This document shows positions 54,181 through 64,000 of a DNA stretch of 64,000 bases, one piece after another. Within the stretch, counting starts at the first letter, position 1, and each line of letters starts with the position of its first letter. The notes below the pieces were generated by a model. The model ran no database searches. It was not told where the DNA came from and saw only the letters and a list, made by a program, of their open reading frames with translations. The DNA comes from Acheta domesticus. Lineage: Eukaryota > Arthropoda > Insecta > Orthoptera > Gryllidae. The stretch covers positions 105,427,271-105,491,270 of the forward strand of contig JAHLJT010008756.1 in assembly GCA_031308135.1 (NCBI GenBank). The letters run 5' to 3'. The translations under genes were made by a program, and so were the position numbers.

Positions 54181-56226
54181 AGAAAAGCAGATAATACTTA
54201 TGGTTATTAATCGCACAACTGTTTTTGTACGATGACCTTTCCTCCCCCTCTCTGACACAAGAAACAGTTGAAGGCAAAAGCTCGCAGCGAGCATTAATGA
54301 ACTTTCCAAACACATCTTCACTGGCGCGAAATAGAAACTATCTTCTGATGAAAATGTCCATGATTTTCTCCAAAAAATCTAAATAAATGACCGAAGCAGG
54401 CGAAAATCCATCATAGGAGGTACCTCGAACTCGTAAAAAAGTTAGAACGTAAATTATTGAGAATGTTGCGAAGGCATAACTGAATCTCCAGAGATTGGCA
54501 TTGCTTCATAAAATCTAGTGGCCGATTTCGTGACTAATACCCCCCTCTACCCGCATTTCTTTAAACCATCGTTCAAGAAAAGTTGCGCGAGTAATATTCC
54601 CTACACTCACCATAACCTGTTGACGTAACTTTTTTTTTAAATGCACGCGAAAACGCAGCAGCAGTGCTATTTGCGCTATGTTAAAGTCCGAAGAAACAAA
54701 ATTTTGTCCCCCGTTTTTTAACATTGTGTGAACTGGCCCTGGTTGCCAACCATCGCACAAGTATAAACTGCCTACATTAAGCATCTTCTTCACAAATATA
54801 TGATTGTTTAAATATTAAATGACCGACGTGCATTTAAAAAAATCTATGTTAAATTGAAATACTTACAGGACTAACATAAGTATTGTATCTAGAAAACTGT
54901 AACTTATGTAGGTGAACTTTTTAACTTATGTAAATGAACTTAAGCGAACTTTTTGTAAAACGTAACTTTTATGACTGTCGTGAAATTTGGTACTAGAGAT
55001 GTCCGGAATGACGTTACAAGGTTTGGAGGGAACTGGGCGGGTCGAACGCGTTGGATGGCAAGTTTTGGTGTGTGCGTAAGCGTTTCCTAGAGCAATAGTC
55101 AGTTCTTCTATTCCCATTGTTTAATACTATCATTGTTTGTATTTCAGCATTATAAACGACCTTTTCTGTTGCAAGAAATCGTTCATAATCCGGCATTTAC
55201 GGCACAAATGATGACGTATTAGATATTTTGGCACGAATGATTGCGTCAGCCAATCGCATGGAGAGAATCGGGGAGAGGTAGAGGTAAACGGAACAGCCGA
55301 CCACAGTTTTCTCGCACGGATGTCAAGTACCCGAGACACCACAGGAAAGTCGTTTGGCAAAATTAAGTTTGATTCTCTTAGAAATTTTTAATGCTGTCAC
55401 ACAAAAAAAAAGCGTATGCAATTCTTTTTTAATGTTGCTTTATGGCATTCGTACAAATTTGAAAACTCCCTCCTAACGTTGCTCGTTTTCAAAACATGTA
55501 CTCATGCAATAAAGCTTAACATTATAAACTAATTGCATTACTACTATTAATGGCCGCAACCTGTTGCAAAACGACACTCATTATACGATACAGATTTCAT
55601 TATGATATACCAATCAGAGAAGTTTACAAACCAAGTTTACAATTGACGCTTCATTTATCATTGAGAATCGTTCTAGTAAATGTTTGCTTCCTTTGTGTAC
55701 ATTAAACTGCATTTAATATTATATTATGTTTGTCAGTTTTAATTTCTTTTAATATTAATGTTTACGTGGTATATTGTTTAAAATAAACTGGATCATAATT
55801 TCACTTTGATCCTATTTTACTAGCGCAATGGTAGGGGTAGAGGGAACATTTGACGAACGTTAAGATCTGAAACCTGTGAACAATGAAAAATAACTAAATA
55901 ACTAACTCGAACCAAAATGTAATACTACAGAATTGCACTGAACTTGACCAAACACAATGTCTTTCCACAACATACAACACAAGTAAACCTCAGCTGTTTG
56001 AGACAATCAAGCAGCGAGTGTTGTGTTGCAAAATGTTGCCGCTCATGATGTGCGAATGGTATCGCGAAGAATGTTTAAGAATACGGTCTTCGCAATTGGA
56101 CCGTTCGAGACATCACGATTGCGAGATATCACGAATGATGTTAAGAATAGGAACCCAGAACGCAAGTCATTTTACTTTCCCGTATACTCTTGGGGTAGCG
56201 TAACAGGCTGCATCACGAAGTCTACA
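54181..56226. other. Unassigned mixed-composition DNA
   Basis: Contains unrecognised frames, the longest a 92-codon minus-strand frame at 54515-54793 and others at 54926-55360. Segments near 55220-55340 are GC-richer. No domain, TIR or LTR could be identified. Confidence 0.4.
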
Positions 56227-56369
56227 GGACTACAGACTTCGTCAGAACCAGCGTTGCCAGATGAATAAATGTGTAACCCAGTGCAAACCTTCAAAAATCC
56301 TGGTACTTCCACTAAAATTCCGGATACCAATGACAATTTGATTACAAAATTGTTCATATTATAACCCTA

Positions 56370-58237
56370 CTAGCTGGTACCCGGCGCGCGTTGCTGCCAC
56401 AGAAAAAATAATTCAGGAAATATTCCTCTCCCCCTCTCTGTTTCCCCACTCTTTTCCCCTCTTTCTTTTTTCTCCTGTCTCTCTTCCCCCTCTCATTTTC
56501 CCCATTCTCTGTCTCCCTTTTTCCATCTGTCTCTCTTTTCCCCCCTCTGTTCTCCTTTTCCCTTCTGTGTCCCCCTCTGTGTCTCTTTTCTCCCTCTGTA
56601 CCTCTTTTCCCCCTCTGTATCTCTTTTCCCCCTCTGCGTCTCTTCTTCCCCTCAATGTCTCTTCTTTCATTCTGTATCCTCTTCCCCTCTGTGTCTCTTC
56701 TTCCCTCTGTGTCTTTTTTCTCCCACTCTGTGAATCTCTTTTCCCCTCTTTTTCCTTTTGTCTCTCTTTTCCCCCTCTCATCCCCTTCTGTCTTTTCCCC
56801 TCTCTCGTTTTCCCCACTGTTTCTTTTCCCACCTCTGTGTCTCTTTCCCCCCTCTGTACCTCTTCTCTGTGTCTCTTCTTCCCCTCTATATCTCTTCTTC
56901 CCCCTGTCTCTTCTTCCCCTCTGTCTCTTTTTCCCTCTATGTTTCTTCTTTCCCTCTATGTCTCTTCTTCCCCTCTATGTCTCTTCTTCCCCTCTGTATC
57001 TTCTTCCCTTCTGTGTCTCTTATTCCCTCTGTGTCTCTTCTTCCCTCTATGCTTCTTCTTCCCTCTGTGTCTCTTTTCTTCCACTCTATCTTTTTCCCTC
57101 TCTCTTTTCCCGCTCTTTGTTTTCCCTCTCTCTATTTTCCCCCTCTCTGTTTTTCCTCTCGCTCTATTTTCCCTCTCTCTATTTTCCTTCATTTCTTTAT
57201 TTTCCCTCCCTCTCTATTTTCCCTCTATATTTCTATTTTTTCCTCTCTCTTCAATTTTTCCGTTCTCTATTTTCCCTATCTATATTTTCCATTTATCTAT
57301 ATTTTCCTCTTGTCTTTCCCTTTCTCATTTCCTCCCTCTCCCTTTTCCCTCTCTCTTTGTCCCTCTTTCTCTTTTTCCCTTTCATCTGATCAACTTGCGG
57401 CGCCTGCTCCTATTCTACTCTACTCGACCTCGCCCCTCAACAATGAAACGGGGCAACAATCATACGGCAACGCCCATCAACAATGAAACTCACGTGAATT
57501 GGGAATTGCATTTAAAAGCGCCATCTAGTGGAGTTACAATAATTGTACAATGCTTATGTTCTTCCCGCAAGTGCAAGCAATAAGTAGACAAGATTTTATT
57601 GCAATCGCATTCACGGTATGGCAGCGCATTAAGCACGAACTAACAAACATTGATTTTTATATATTTGATTAATTTTCTGTATAATTTTTTTCGTGAATTT
57701 TCCGATATTTTAATAGTTATTCTATTTGGGGCGGAGATGAATCCAACAAATCGGGAATAATTGAAATTGATCGTGTCGTTCTTGAGTTAAACATAGTTTA
57801 ATTAACCCTACTTTGTTTTATTTACTTAGATTCTGCATGACTTTCAGCAGGTGGGGTAATATTGAATAGCGCCGGAGCAGCAAAAGTGTAAAAGAATGTT
57901 CAAGAAGATCTCATCCTGTAGATTATAGTGTGAAAAACATTTATTTGAGGCCTTTGGCCTCAATATTTTTGGTTTTAATGCCCTAAAACGCGTCGTTTAG
58001 AACGATTTAGATTTAACGATATGGATTCGAACTGTGTAGCGGTCTGCATTAGCATGAATGCCTAGTTTTTTTTATTTTTTCCGCGCCATGTAGTGCCATT
58101 TTTCTCTATATTTTATTAGTTATTCTGTTATGCGGGAAGGAGATCAATCCAACAAAACAGAGATAATTAAAATTCTTCAGTCATAAGTGGTGTAACTAAC
58201 ACAACTTTGCTTTTATAAATATATATATATATTGAGA
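56370..58237 (-). mobile_element. Helitron, canonical ends (family B, copy 2)
   Basis: Minus-strand relative of 2841-3973, about 1.87 kb. The 3' end is CGCGCCGGGTACCAGCTAG (CTAG 56370-56373) followed by T. The 5' end is TC then an AT-rich run and GCAAAGTTGTGTTAGTTACA, as in copy 1. The interior contains the expanded pyrimidine tract, the block CACGTGAATTGGGAATTGCA shared with copy 1, and a hairpin TTGAGGCC-TTT-GGCCTCAA (57945-57963). No Rep/helicase gene. The exact 5' base is uncertain. Confidence 0.85.
56425..57385 (+). repeat. Pyrimidine-rich minisatellite (TCTCTTCTTCCCCTCTGTG)n
   Basis: Nearly 1 kb almost free of purines except G in the CTCTGTG parts, with units of about 18-20 bp. It creates long spurious frames (up to 338 codons of Ser/Leu/Phe/Pro) on this strand. 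It is the expanded counterpart of 3660-3935 and so marks array growth within one Helitron family. Confidence 0.95.
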
Positions 58238-59140
58238 CGAACCGGACGAAGTCCGGTCGTCCCATGAGGAATTCATGCTGTGACCGCACGCAATGAGGAC
58301 CAACGCGATTTTGAAAACCGCGCGCCGTCAACGTCAGAGAGTGACGCAGGCGACGGTTGATTTCAAAACCCGCGACCAGAATGACGTTTGCTAATGATGT
58401 GAAAGCAGATAAGCCCCAAACTAGCCATTGGCCGGTGCAGGTCACGCCAGGGGGGGGAAAGGGCATCCTGAAAATCTGCGGGGAGAAACATTCTTGTAAA
58501 AATTTCCAACGGAGCAAGACTTTCAAAAGTGCGCGGAAGTGAAGTTACGCGAGTAGAATTTCAAGAGAGTCTGAGATTCTTCAGTGAGCTACTAATCGAA
58601 GTTCGTATATGAGGAAAATTCCGGCCAGGAGCAAAATCGGACTGTGAGACTGAAGTTGTGCCCGACAGGGAATTTATATAGTCCCCGAGGCATCGAAAGC
58701 GTGGAAGCAGATGCCCCACGCCACTTCCTCTTTGTCGACCAGGCTGCCGAGAACGAGTCGCCCGCCACCGGAAAACCTCCAAAATGAATATCAGCTCCAA
58801 AGAATAACGACATCCAAATTCCTGGAATTCACAAACAATCTGCACGTGTGTGAAAAAAAAGACCTGATTCGCATCCGAGAAGCTGGTCCGATAAACACGG
58901 AAACCTGCGAGGAGGAGAGACGCTGCGGAGAAACTCGACGTTCGCATCGCGAGGTCGCCGCCGCCACCCTGCGAACGCGCGGAGCCCAGCCCTTCGCTCG
59001 GCCGTGAAATCGGAGAGGTCATCAACCCCGCCCAGCCCCGACTGCTAGTCTGCGAGCCGACGCCCGCCGGAGCGCGAGAGGGAAGGTCACTAGAGGTATT
59101 ACACCGCCCTGTGGAGAACGAGCGTGAGTACCCGTGAAAT
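58238..59140. other. GC-rich unassigned segment
   Basis: Begins with a hairpin-like GACGAACCGGAC-GAA-GTCCGGTCGTC next to the Helitron 5' end and ends near a GTGAGTA. It could be an LTR, a promoter with first exon, or another element. Frames at 58561-59025 (minus) and 58711-59007 (plus) overlap and neither is recognisable. Confidence 0.35.
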
Positions 59141-60248
59141 TCAATAAATTGATGAAAAGGTAGAACATTCTGATGAACTCAGGAGAGACTATTATGAACA
59201 ATCCTAGTTTGCAGATATCTTTTGTTTCAAAGTGGTTTTGTAAATTCAATTTAATGTGGAAGGCTCTGCTAGCCGACCACAAAGCAGAGTAACAATTAAT
59301 GTTAAAGGAAACAGTGCGAAATCTAAATGTTTAAAAAGGGTAAACGTGAGGTTAGAGCGCTGAATGTTCTAATGTATTATTCAGGTAGCTCCAGCTGGAA
59401 GCAAGATTTACGTAATTAATTCGTGCATTGATAAGAGTGATAATCGCGTCAGGTATTGAACGCGAATCACTAAAGTCATTTCTAGGAGTAGAACGGATAC
59501 AAACTTGTTTCCTAGGAAGTATTTGCATGTATTGTGTAACGCCAGAACGAGGCAAAGCAGTGGTTTGCCCGCTGTAACTTGGTAAATGGTGTATGACTTA
59601 TTTTGGTTAATGAATGAATTTTCAAATCACTTGTGAATTGTGTGATTCCCCCTATCACTAACCAAGTAGGATTTCCTGGAGGGAGAATACCTTAGATAAT
59701 TAATAAACAACCGGCAGAGCCTGGTGACGGAGCGGCGACAGAAGCGCTGCACGGTACCGGTGACACCCACGCCAGAAAGACTTCTCGTGGGGTATAAACG
59801 CCCTGACCCTACATAGGTTGATTGATGCCGGCGCGTCGCACAGAGACGACGTGTTCCATCGCAATATATATAATGTTTTTAACGCGCACAAGAAGTTCGT
59901 TAAATGTAACTCTATATTGAGTCATTTTATATCAATAAATTGAATGGAAGCATGTTGTAAAGAAAAAAATATTTCCACCATAAATGGAAGATTAAGACGT
60001 TCGATCCTTTTCTCCTACAGCATGTGCTGAAAAAATACCTATGCCACGCTTAATGTTTTTACGGCAGGGTTTCCCTAATCTCATATTATTTTAGTATGTG
60101 TTCGTGTTAAATTATTGAATAAAAATTATTATACGAATCTTAAATTGTACATCATTTACCGCAGACTTAAAATCCTGGTATTTAAGGGTACCAGGACGTC
60201 TTCATTCTGGTGCATGCCATCTTCATGAAAATACCAGGATTCTGTGTA
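59141..60248. other. Unassigned DNA
   Basis: Mixed composition, GC-richer at 59710-59870. No gene, RNA or element recognised apart from the inverted end at 60251-60262. Confidence 0.4.
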
Positions 60249-60365
60249 GTCTGGCAACACTAGTCTGGACTACAGACATCGTGGGCCGTACTAAATCTCC
60301 AATATGGTGGCGTTGGTTGTTGTGTGCCAGTACCGCCAACATCTGAACCCAAGGGCATGGAGGAA

Positions 60366-61335
60366 TAGAGATGGGCTTTACAGCTTTTCGTCAATAATTG
60401 TAATCGGAATAACAGTGGATTTGTAATAACGATTATTAATAACAGTTGAAAAATAACACATCCATGATCAGCAACCTAACGTAGCCGTCTGCTAAGAGTT
60501 AAATCAGTTGTGGCGGCTGTTGAGTTAAACCAGGCAAAACGAATAACGTTGGTAGCACCGTAACGCTTGTGGAGCTACCTTACGGCGGTTGCCTACTACT
60601 ACTTCCCCACACATGTTTAGGCAGGGACAGAGAAACAGCTGATATGAACGAGACTCGATGAACTGCCAAGGAAGAATAGTAGTTAATATAATGAGTAGCA
60701 AATGTGTATAGCATATTACTAAAATAACAGTGATTCGTGATCAGATTGCAAATACTCTTTCGAATATGCAACATGTTCATAGTGAAGTGGCGAGTGCCGA
60801 AAATAAAGAGAAGTAGAAACTGTGTTTTGCATACCTGAAAATAAAGTGGTAATGACTGTTGAATATCAAATATTATAATGAGAGTTATTTGACCGTAACT
60901 CATTGTATTCTATCACACTTAGGGAAATATTAGTGGATCTCACATAAGCTGTAATGGGACAGAAAGAAGTTAACATTAACATATTGGACGGATTTAATTT
61001 CAAGGACAAACTTCGTATTGTATTATACGTAATACCATGAAATATAAAAATATTGTGGCACATGATGTGTAATAATGGCGAATTATGTATTAATGAATCT
61101 ATAATTTCAACACCTGTTAATCACTATTCATTAACAGCAGTGAAACTGTTGTCGTACAAAATGGTTGCGCGAAAGCTTGTAGTAGTTCGGGTTTGGCCCA
61201 ATAGAGTGGAGTACTATGAATATCAACCAATAACAGCCAATAACAGGATAAATGAAATAGCTGTTATTTCGCCAAACAGTTACTAAACTTTAACCGTTAA
61301 GAAATAACAGTTTAGCTGTTAATGGCACATCCCTA
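60366..61335. mobile_element. hAT-like MITE
   Basis: Ends TAGAGATGGGCTTTACAGC and, from the right, TAGGGATGTGCCATTAACAGC, with AATAACAG repeats just inside both ends. TAGNG-type ends fit hAT, but the flanking octamers do not match convincingly. Non-coding. Confidence 0.55.
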
Positions 61336-61974
61336 TGAATATAGAACAGGAGGGGAATCTCGTGTAGCAGCATCTACAATACATATACCTTATTTCTACA
61401 TATTTATTCAGTATTATGGAGAGTTTTTTTTTAAACAATACACAACACTTCCTTAAAGACATTTGAAGTAATTATTCAATATTTTTTCACAGTTAGCTTT
61501 TAGATTTTCGTGATAGTCACAAAATAATATTGGCTTTTGACTTTTGAGAAAGCTACGTGTCTGAACCCTCTGACTTGAAAATTTCAATGAATCACTGCTG
61601 ATAATGAAAATACCGGTAAAGGTAAAACACAAACACAGTCTTCACTCTTCACTGTACATTCACATCACTCCACAATTAGGTACATAGCACTTACAGACCA
61701 CAGCAAAACATTAATTGAATGGTTTCACTTCACGCATAAGACACATCTTCATAGGTATCAAGCAATTATACATAATACGTCTAGTTCTTTGCTGGAGAGC
61801 AAATCTTTAATTAATGATAATGCAAATAAACCTCGTCAGACTGCACAAACAACGGTGTATACAAAAATCGTAAATATAAGATTGAGGAATCTAAGCCTAC
61901 TAAGGCATGTCGTCACAAAAATGGTTACCAGAAGGAAGGGCTGAAATATTGAGGTGGCCTTGATAGTATTGAAG
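61336..61974. repeat. Unassigned; contains a diverged direct repeat
   Basis: 61410-61560 (TATTCAGTATTATGG...TTAAAGACATTTGAAGTAAT...CTTTTGAGAAAG) resembles 62897-63035 (TATTCAGCATTCTTGG...TTAAAAACATTTGAAGAAAT...CTTTTGAGAAGG). These are probably two old copies of an unidentified repeat. Confidence 0.45.
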
Positions 61975-62170
61975 CGGGGAACCGAATATTTAATTAAAAG
62001 TCGAGGAATGTCTCATCTTGTAGATAATGATGTGAAAACGTTTCTTTGAGGCTTCGCCTCAAAATTTAGTTTATAAGACCCTAAAACGCATTGTTTCGGA
62101 GTTATTTGACGAAAACGTTGTTAAGTGTTGCGGGTTGCATGTGACTTGAATATTTCGATGCGTTTTTTAA
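61975..62170 (-). mobile_element. Helitron family B fragment
   Basis: TCTCATCTTGTAGATAATGA...GTGAAAACGTTTCTTTGAGG matches 57905-58000 of the Helitron 56370-58237, with the hairpin TTTGAGGC-TTC-GCCTCAAA at 62045-62063. Ends are lost. Confidence 0.6.
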
Positions 62171-62687
62171 AACAAATCCTTCATATTTTTAAAGTCAAAG
62201 TGCAATTCGTCAAGTCTCCGTGAAATTCTCTTCATAGCGTTGCATTGAAGAAAAATCAACGAAACCATCCTTGATTCACTACCGAGATTGTCGATACGTG
62301 AGGTAAGGAGTTCTATCACTGTATCAATATTTTACTCACCATTTTGGTTACACTACCAGTCACTGTTGCTACAGCAGAACGCTCTTTTTTGACCCTCTGA
62401 CGTTTAAAAACTTGGCTTAGGGCTACAATGAAAGACGACAGACTTACCGGTTTTGCGTTATTGCACATGCATCGAGATATTGATCTTTATATTAATTCCG
62501 TGATTACGCAATTCGCGAAAAGCAAATGGACGCTATTGGAATTTGTGTTGTAACGTTTTCAAAACAATAGTAACCTGAACCTGATATGTGATAATTGATG
62601 TGATTATTGGTATAATGAATTTATAATATACGTAAAGTATAATAAAATCAATCTGATATACGTACGACGTACGTCAAATATATGTTA

Positions 62688-62760
62688 CTAGCGTACCCCG
62701 TGCGAGAACTGTCGCATGTTAAACCCCATCCTTTCCCTATCCATTTGTCTATCCTTCTAT
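62688..62760 (-). mobile_element. Helitron 3' end, family B type
   Basis: On the minus strand GTTCTCGCACGGGGTACGCTAG followed by T resembles the GCGCCGGGTACCAGCTAG end of family B. CTAG is at 62688-62691, and a CCCTATCCATTTGTCTATCC stretch inside may be the start of the pyrimidine region. The rest is not resolved. Confidence 0.5.
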
Positions 62761-63480
62761 TAAGGATCCTTGTTAATGAAATGTGTTTATTTGTTTGAAA
62801 ATGTATAAATACAACTTCTAATGAACTTACAGAATATCAAACAAAAATAATAATAATACAATTTATGTTGGAAACAAATTTTCAATAAAGGTTTATTCAG
62901 CATTCTTGGAAAAATTCATACTTCTTTAAAAACATTTGAAGAAATTATTTAATCTTCCTCGAGAGTTTCCTTTCGCTTCCTTTGTCAGAAAAATAGTAGA
63001 AAATATTTTTACTTTTGAGAAGGCCAAGAAAAGTAGTGCGAAAATACGGATCAGGCAAGTACAACCCTACTCTTTGCAATATTATTTAGCTTTCCTTAAT
63101 TTGTTTTGTAGAACAGAGGAGGTTTTGGAGGGGCAGGGTGCCAGGTTGCTGGGGTGCGAAAATGGAAAATTATTTCTATACTATAAAAAGTATTGGATTA
63201 TTTCTGCGTTTCTAATGTACCTCAATAAAAGCAATTCCGAGCCAAAAAATAATCAAAGTAATATTTTCAACCACTGAGTACTAAATACCATTAGAAATAA
63301 TTTAGTAGACTTAAAACTCAACATGGAAATGTTGCTCAAACGATGTTTTGCGCATTGAATATTTTAAAACCGACAATTGAATTTAATATCAAACGGTGTA
63401 TTATTTACAATATTACCACGGTGTAAGAGATATAGGTGTGTTCACTCCAATCTAAAACTGAAGCTAACGTGAGGCTAGTT
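62761..63480. other. Unassigned AT-rich DNA
   Basis: A 113-codon frame at 62936-63277 runs through the repeat 62897-63035 and is probably not a gene. Confidence 0.4.
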
Positions 63481-63493
63481 CTCACAGCTCTCG

Positions 63494-63500
63494 CTATATA
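63494..63500 (+). promoter_or_regulatory. TATA box
   Basis: TATATAA in CGCTATATAAGCGCTGCG, about 40 bp before the ATG at 63536, with moderately GC-rich flanks. Spacing would place a transcription start near 63525. Confidence 0.4.
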
Positions 63501-63535
63501 AGCGCTGCGAACGACTTGGCATTTTTTGGGACAAG

Positions 63536-63759
63536 ATGGCTTCTATTGATAGCACGGTGAACAGTGGACTTGACTGATCTCTTCGTAGTAAAAACGTTAT
63601 TCCGGAGTATGAAGAAAATATAGAAGTTTCCAAAGTGAGTCGAAAATCAAGATATTAAAAAGAAATAGGTTCATTTTTTCCCCAGAAAAGGAGAAAATTA
63701 AATGACAATGATTATATTGCGTCAAGAATTTTAACAATGAAAATGTTATGCGAAATGTG
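63536..63759 (+). CDS. Possible 5' exons of an unknown gene
   Basis: Exon 63536-63634 (33 codons: MASIDSTVNSGLD, stop TGA at 63575, then SLRSKNVIPEYEENIEVSK) ends at GTGAGT. A 51-bp intron ends TTTTCCCCAG. Exon 63686-63759 (KRRKLNDNDYIASRILTMKM, LCEMW) ends at GTAAGT. The phase is continuous across the first intron. Basic and acidic short stretches, no known domain. The in-frame TGA means either a pseudogene, an error, or that translation begins later. The rest would lie beyond the window. Confidence 0.35.
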
Positions 63760-64000
63760 GTAAGTACATATACCAATTATTCACCTTACACTATCAGTTA
63801 ATTATCAAATAGATACACAATAATGGTGAAATCATACAAATCAATATTGTGAAAATACCAAACTAGTATAGTCATTATTCATACACCAATTCGGAAAAAA
63901 AATCTACGACTTCTAAATAAACGTACAATCAAAGAATATAATGCAGAATGCAAATTGAAAATTGCAGAATTTTCATGCTAAAAACAAAAAATGGAAGATA

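Larger units (their letters stand above)
56249..60262. mobile_element. Large element or paired MITEs with TTGCCAGA ends
   Basis: CAGCGTTGCCAGATGAATAA on the left and, read from the right, TAGTGTTGCCAGACTACACA, each followed inward by AATCCTGGTA(C/T)T, give inverted ends about 4 kb apart. Outside them the 16-bp GGACTACAGACTTCGT (56227-56242) and GGACTACAGACATCGT (60267-60282) are direct repeats. The interior holds a Helitron (56370-58237) and GC-rich unassigned DNA. It may be one element or two related MITEs in opposite orientation. Confidence 0.5.

Noticed and set aside
56567..57583. 338-codon open frame on the plus strand (and 242-244-codon overlapping frames)
   Set aside because: Produced by the pyrimidine minisatellite inside a Helitron: only Ser, Leu, Phe, Pro and Cys runs, open in all three frames, no domain.
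1..64000. CRISPR arrays, operons or a bacterial/viral defence island
   Set aside because: No short regular repeats with spacers and no prokaryotic gene organisation; introns, polyadenylation signals and eukaryotic transposons throughout.

Overview
This is a eukaryotic window, most likely from an arthropod and probably an insect. It is AT-rich and has GT-AG introns. There is almost no intact long coding sequence, and many transposable-element families typical of arthropods are present: piggyBac, Tc1/mariner, hAT, P, Helitron, jockey and I-type LINEs, and gypsy-like LTR elements. The species cannot be named from sequence alone. No bacterial genes, CRISPR arrays or rRNA genes were seen. Almost everything identified is mobile DNA, much of it nested, with boundaries fixed by target-site duplications (TSDs), terminal inverted repeats (TIRs) or interrupted coding frames.

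Layout. 1-1204: 3' part of a decayed piggyBac element ending at a TTAA. 2841-3973: a canonical Helitron (5'-TC, CTAG-3', A|T target) whose empty site survives in a nearby duplicated segment. 4716-5236: the last two exons of a host-type helicase gene of the FANCJ/BRIP1 group. 6671-9611: a LINE 3' fragment, then a non-autonomous LTR element primed by tRNA-Ser(GCU). 9740-13540: a wrecked jockey-type LINE. 13734-15290: a second Helitron family ('family A') carrying a tRNA-like segment. 15291-25310: an I-type LINE (ORF1 zinc knuckles, APE, RT, RNase H) cut by four later insertions: a Tc1 element, a family A Helitron, a hAT element and a mariner-like MITE.

25311-26760 is GC-rich and unassigned, with one exon-like block. 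27075-35240 is a cluster of family A Helitrons containing TTAA, hAT and pogo-type MITEs. 35746-38431 holds three decayed minus-strand transposase pieces (hAT C-terminus, THAP exon, mariner helix-turn-helix) and a hAT MITE. 41473-42480 is a minus-strand LTR-element leader with a tRNA-Lys-type primer site. 42904-48811 is a 5.9 kb hAT element with a perfect TSD, containing a family A Helitron that itself contains an unclassified DNA transposon (GGGTCATTCCATG TIR, TATT TSD). 49107-52198 is a complete-ended P-superfamily element with a perfect 8-bp TSD and a five-exon THAP transposase gene, later broken by a Helitron.

52579-63450 holds foldback MITEs, a palindrome, a second canonical Helitron (minus strand) with a large pyrimidine minisatellite, and further MITE-like and Helitron fragments. 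At 63494-63759 a TATA box followed by two short exon-like blocks may be the start of a host gene running off the window.

The best candidates for something new are the P-type element, the TATT-target transposon, and the family A Helitrons with their ~295-bp internal repeats, terminal hairpins and tRNA-like cargo. The insertions also give a relative chronology.
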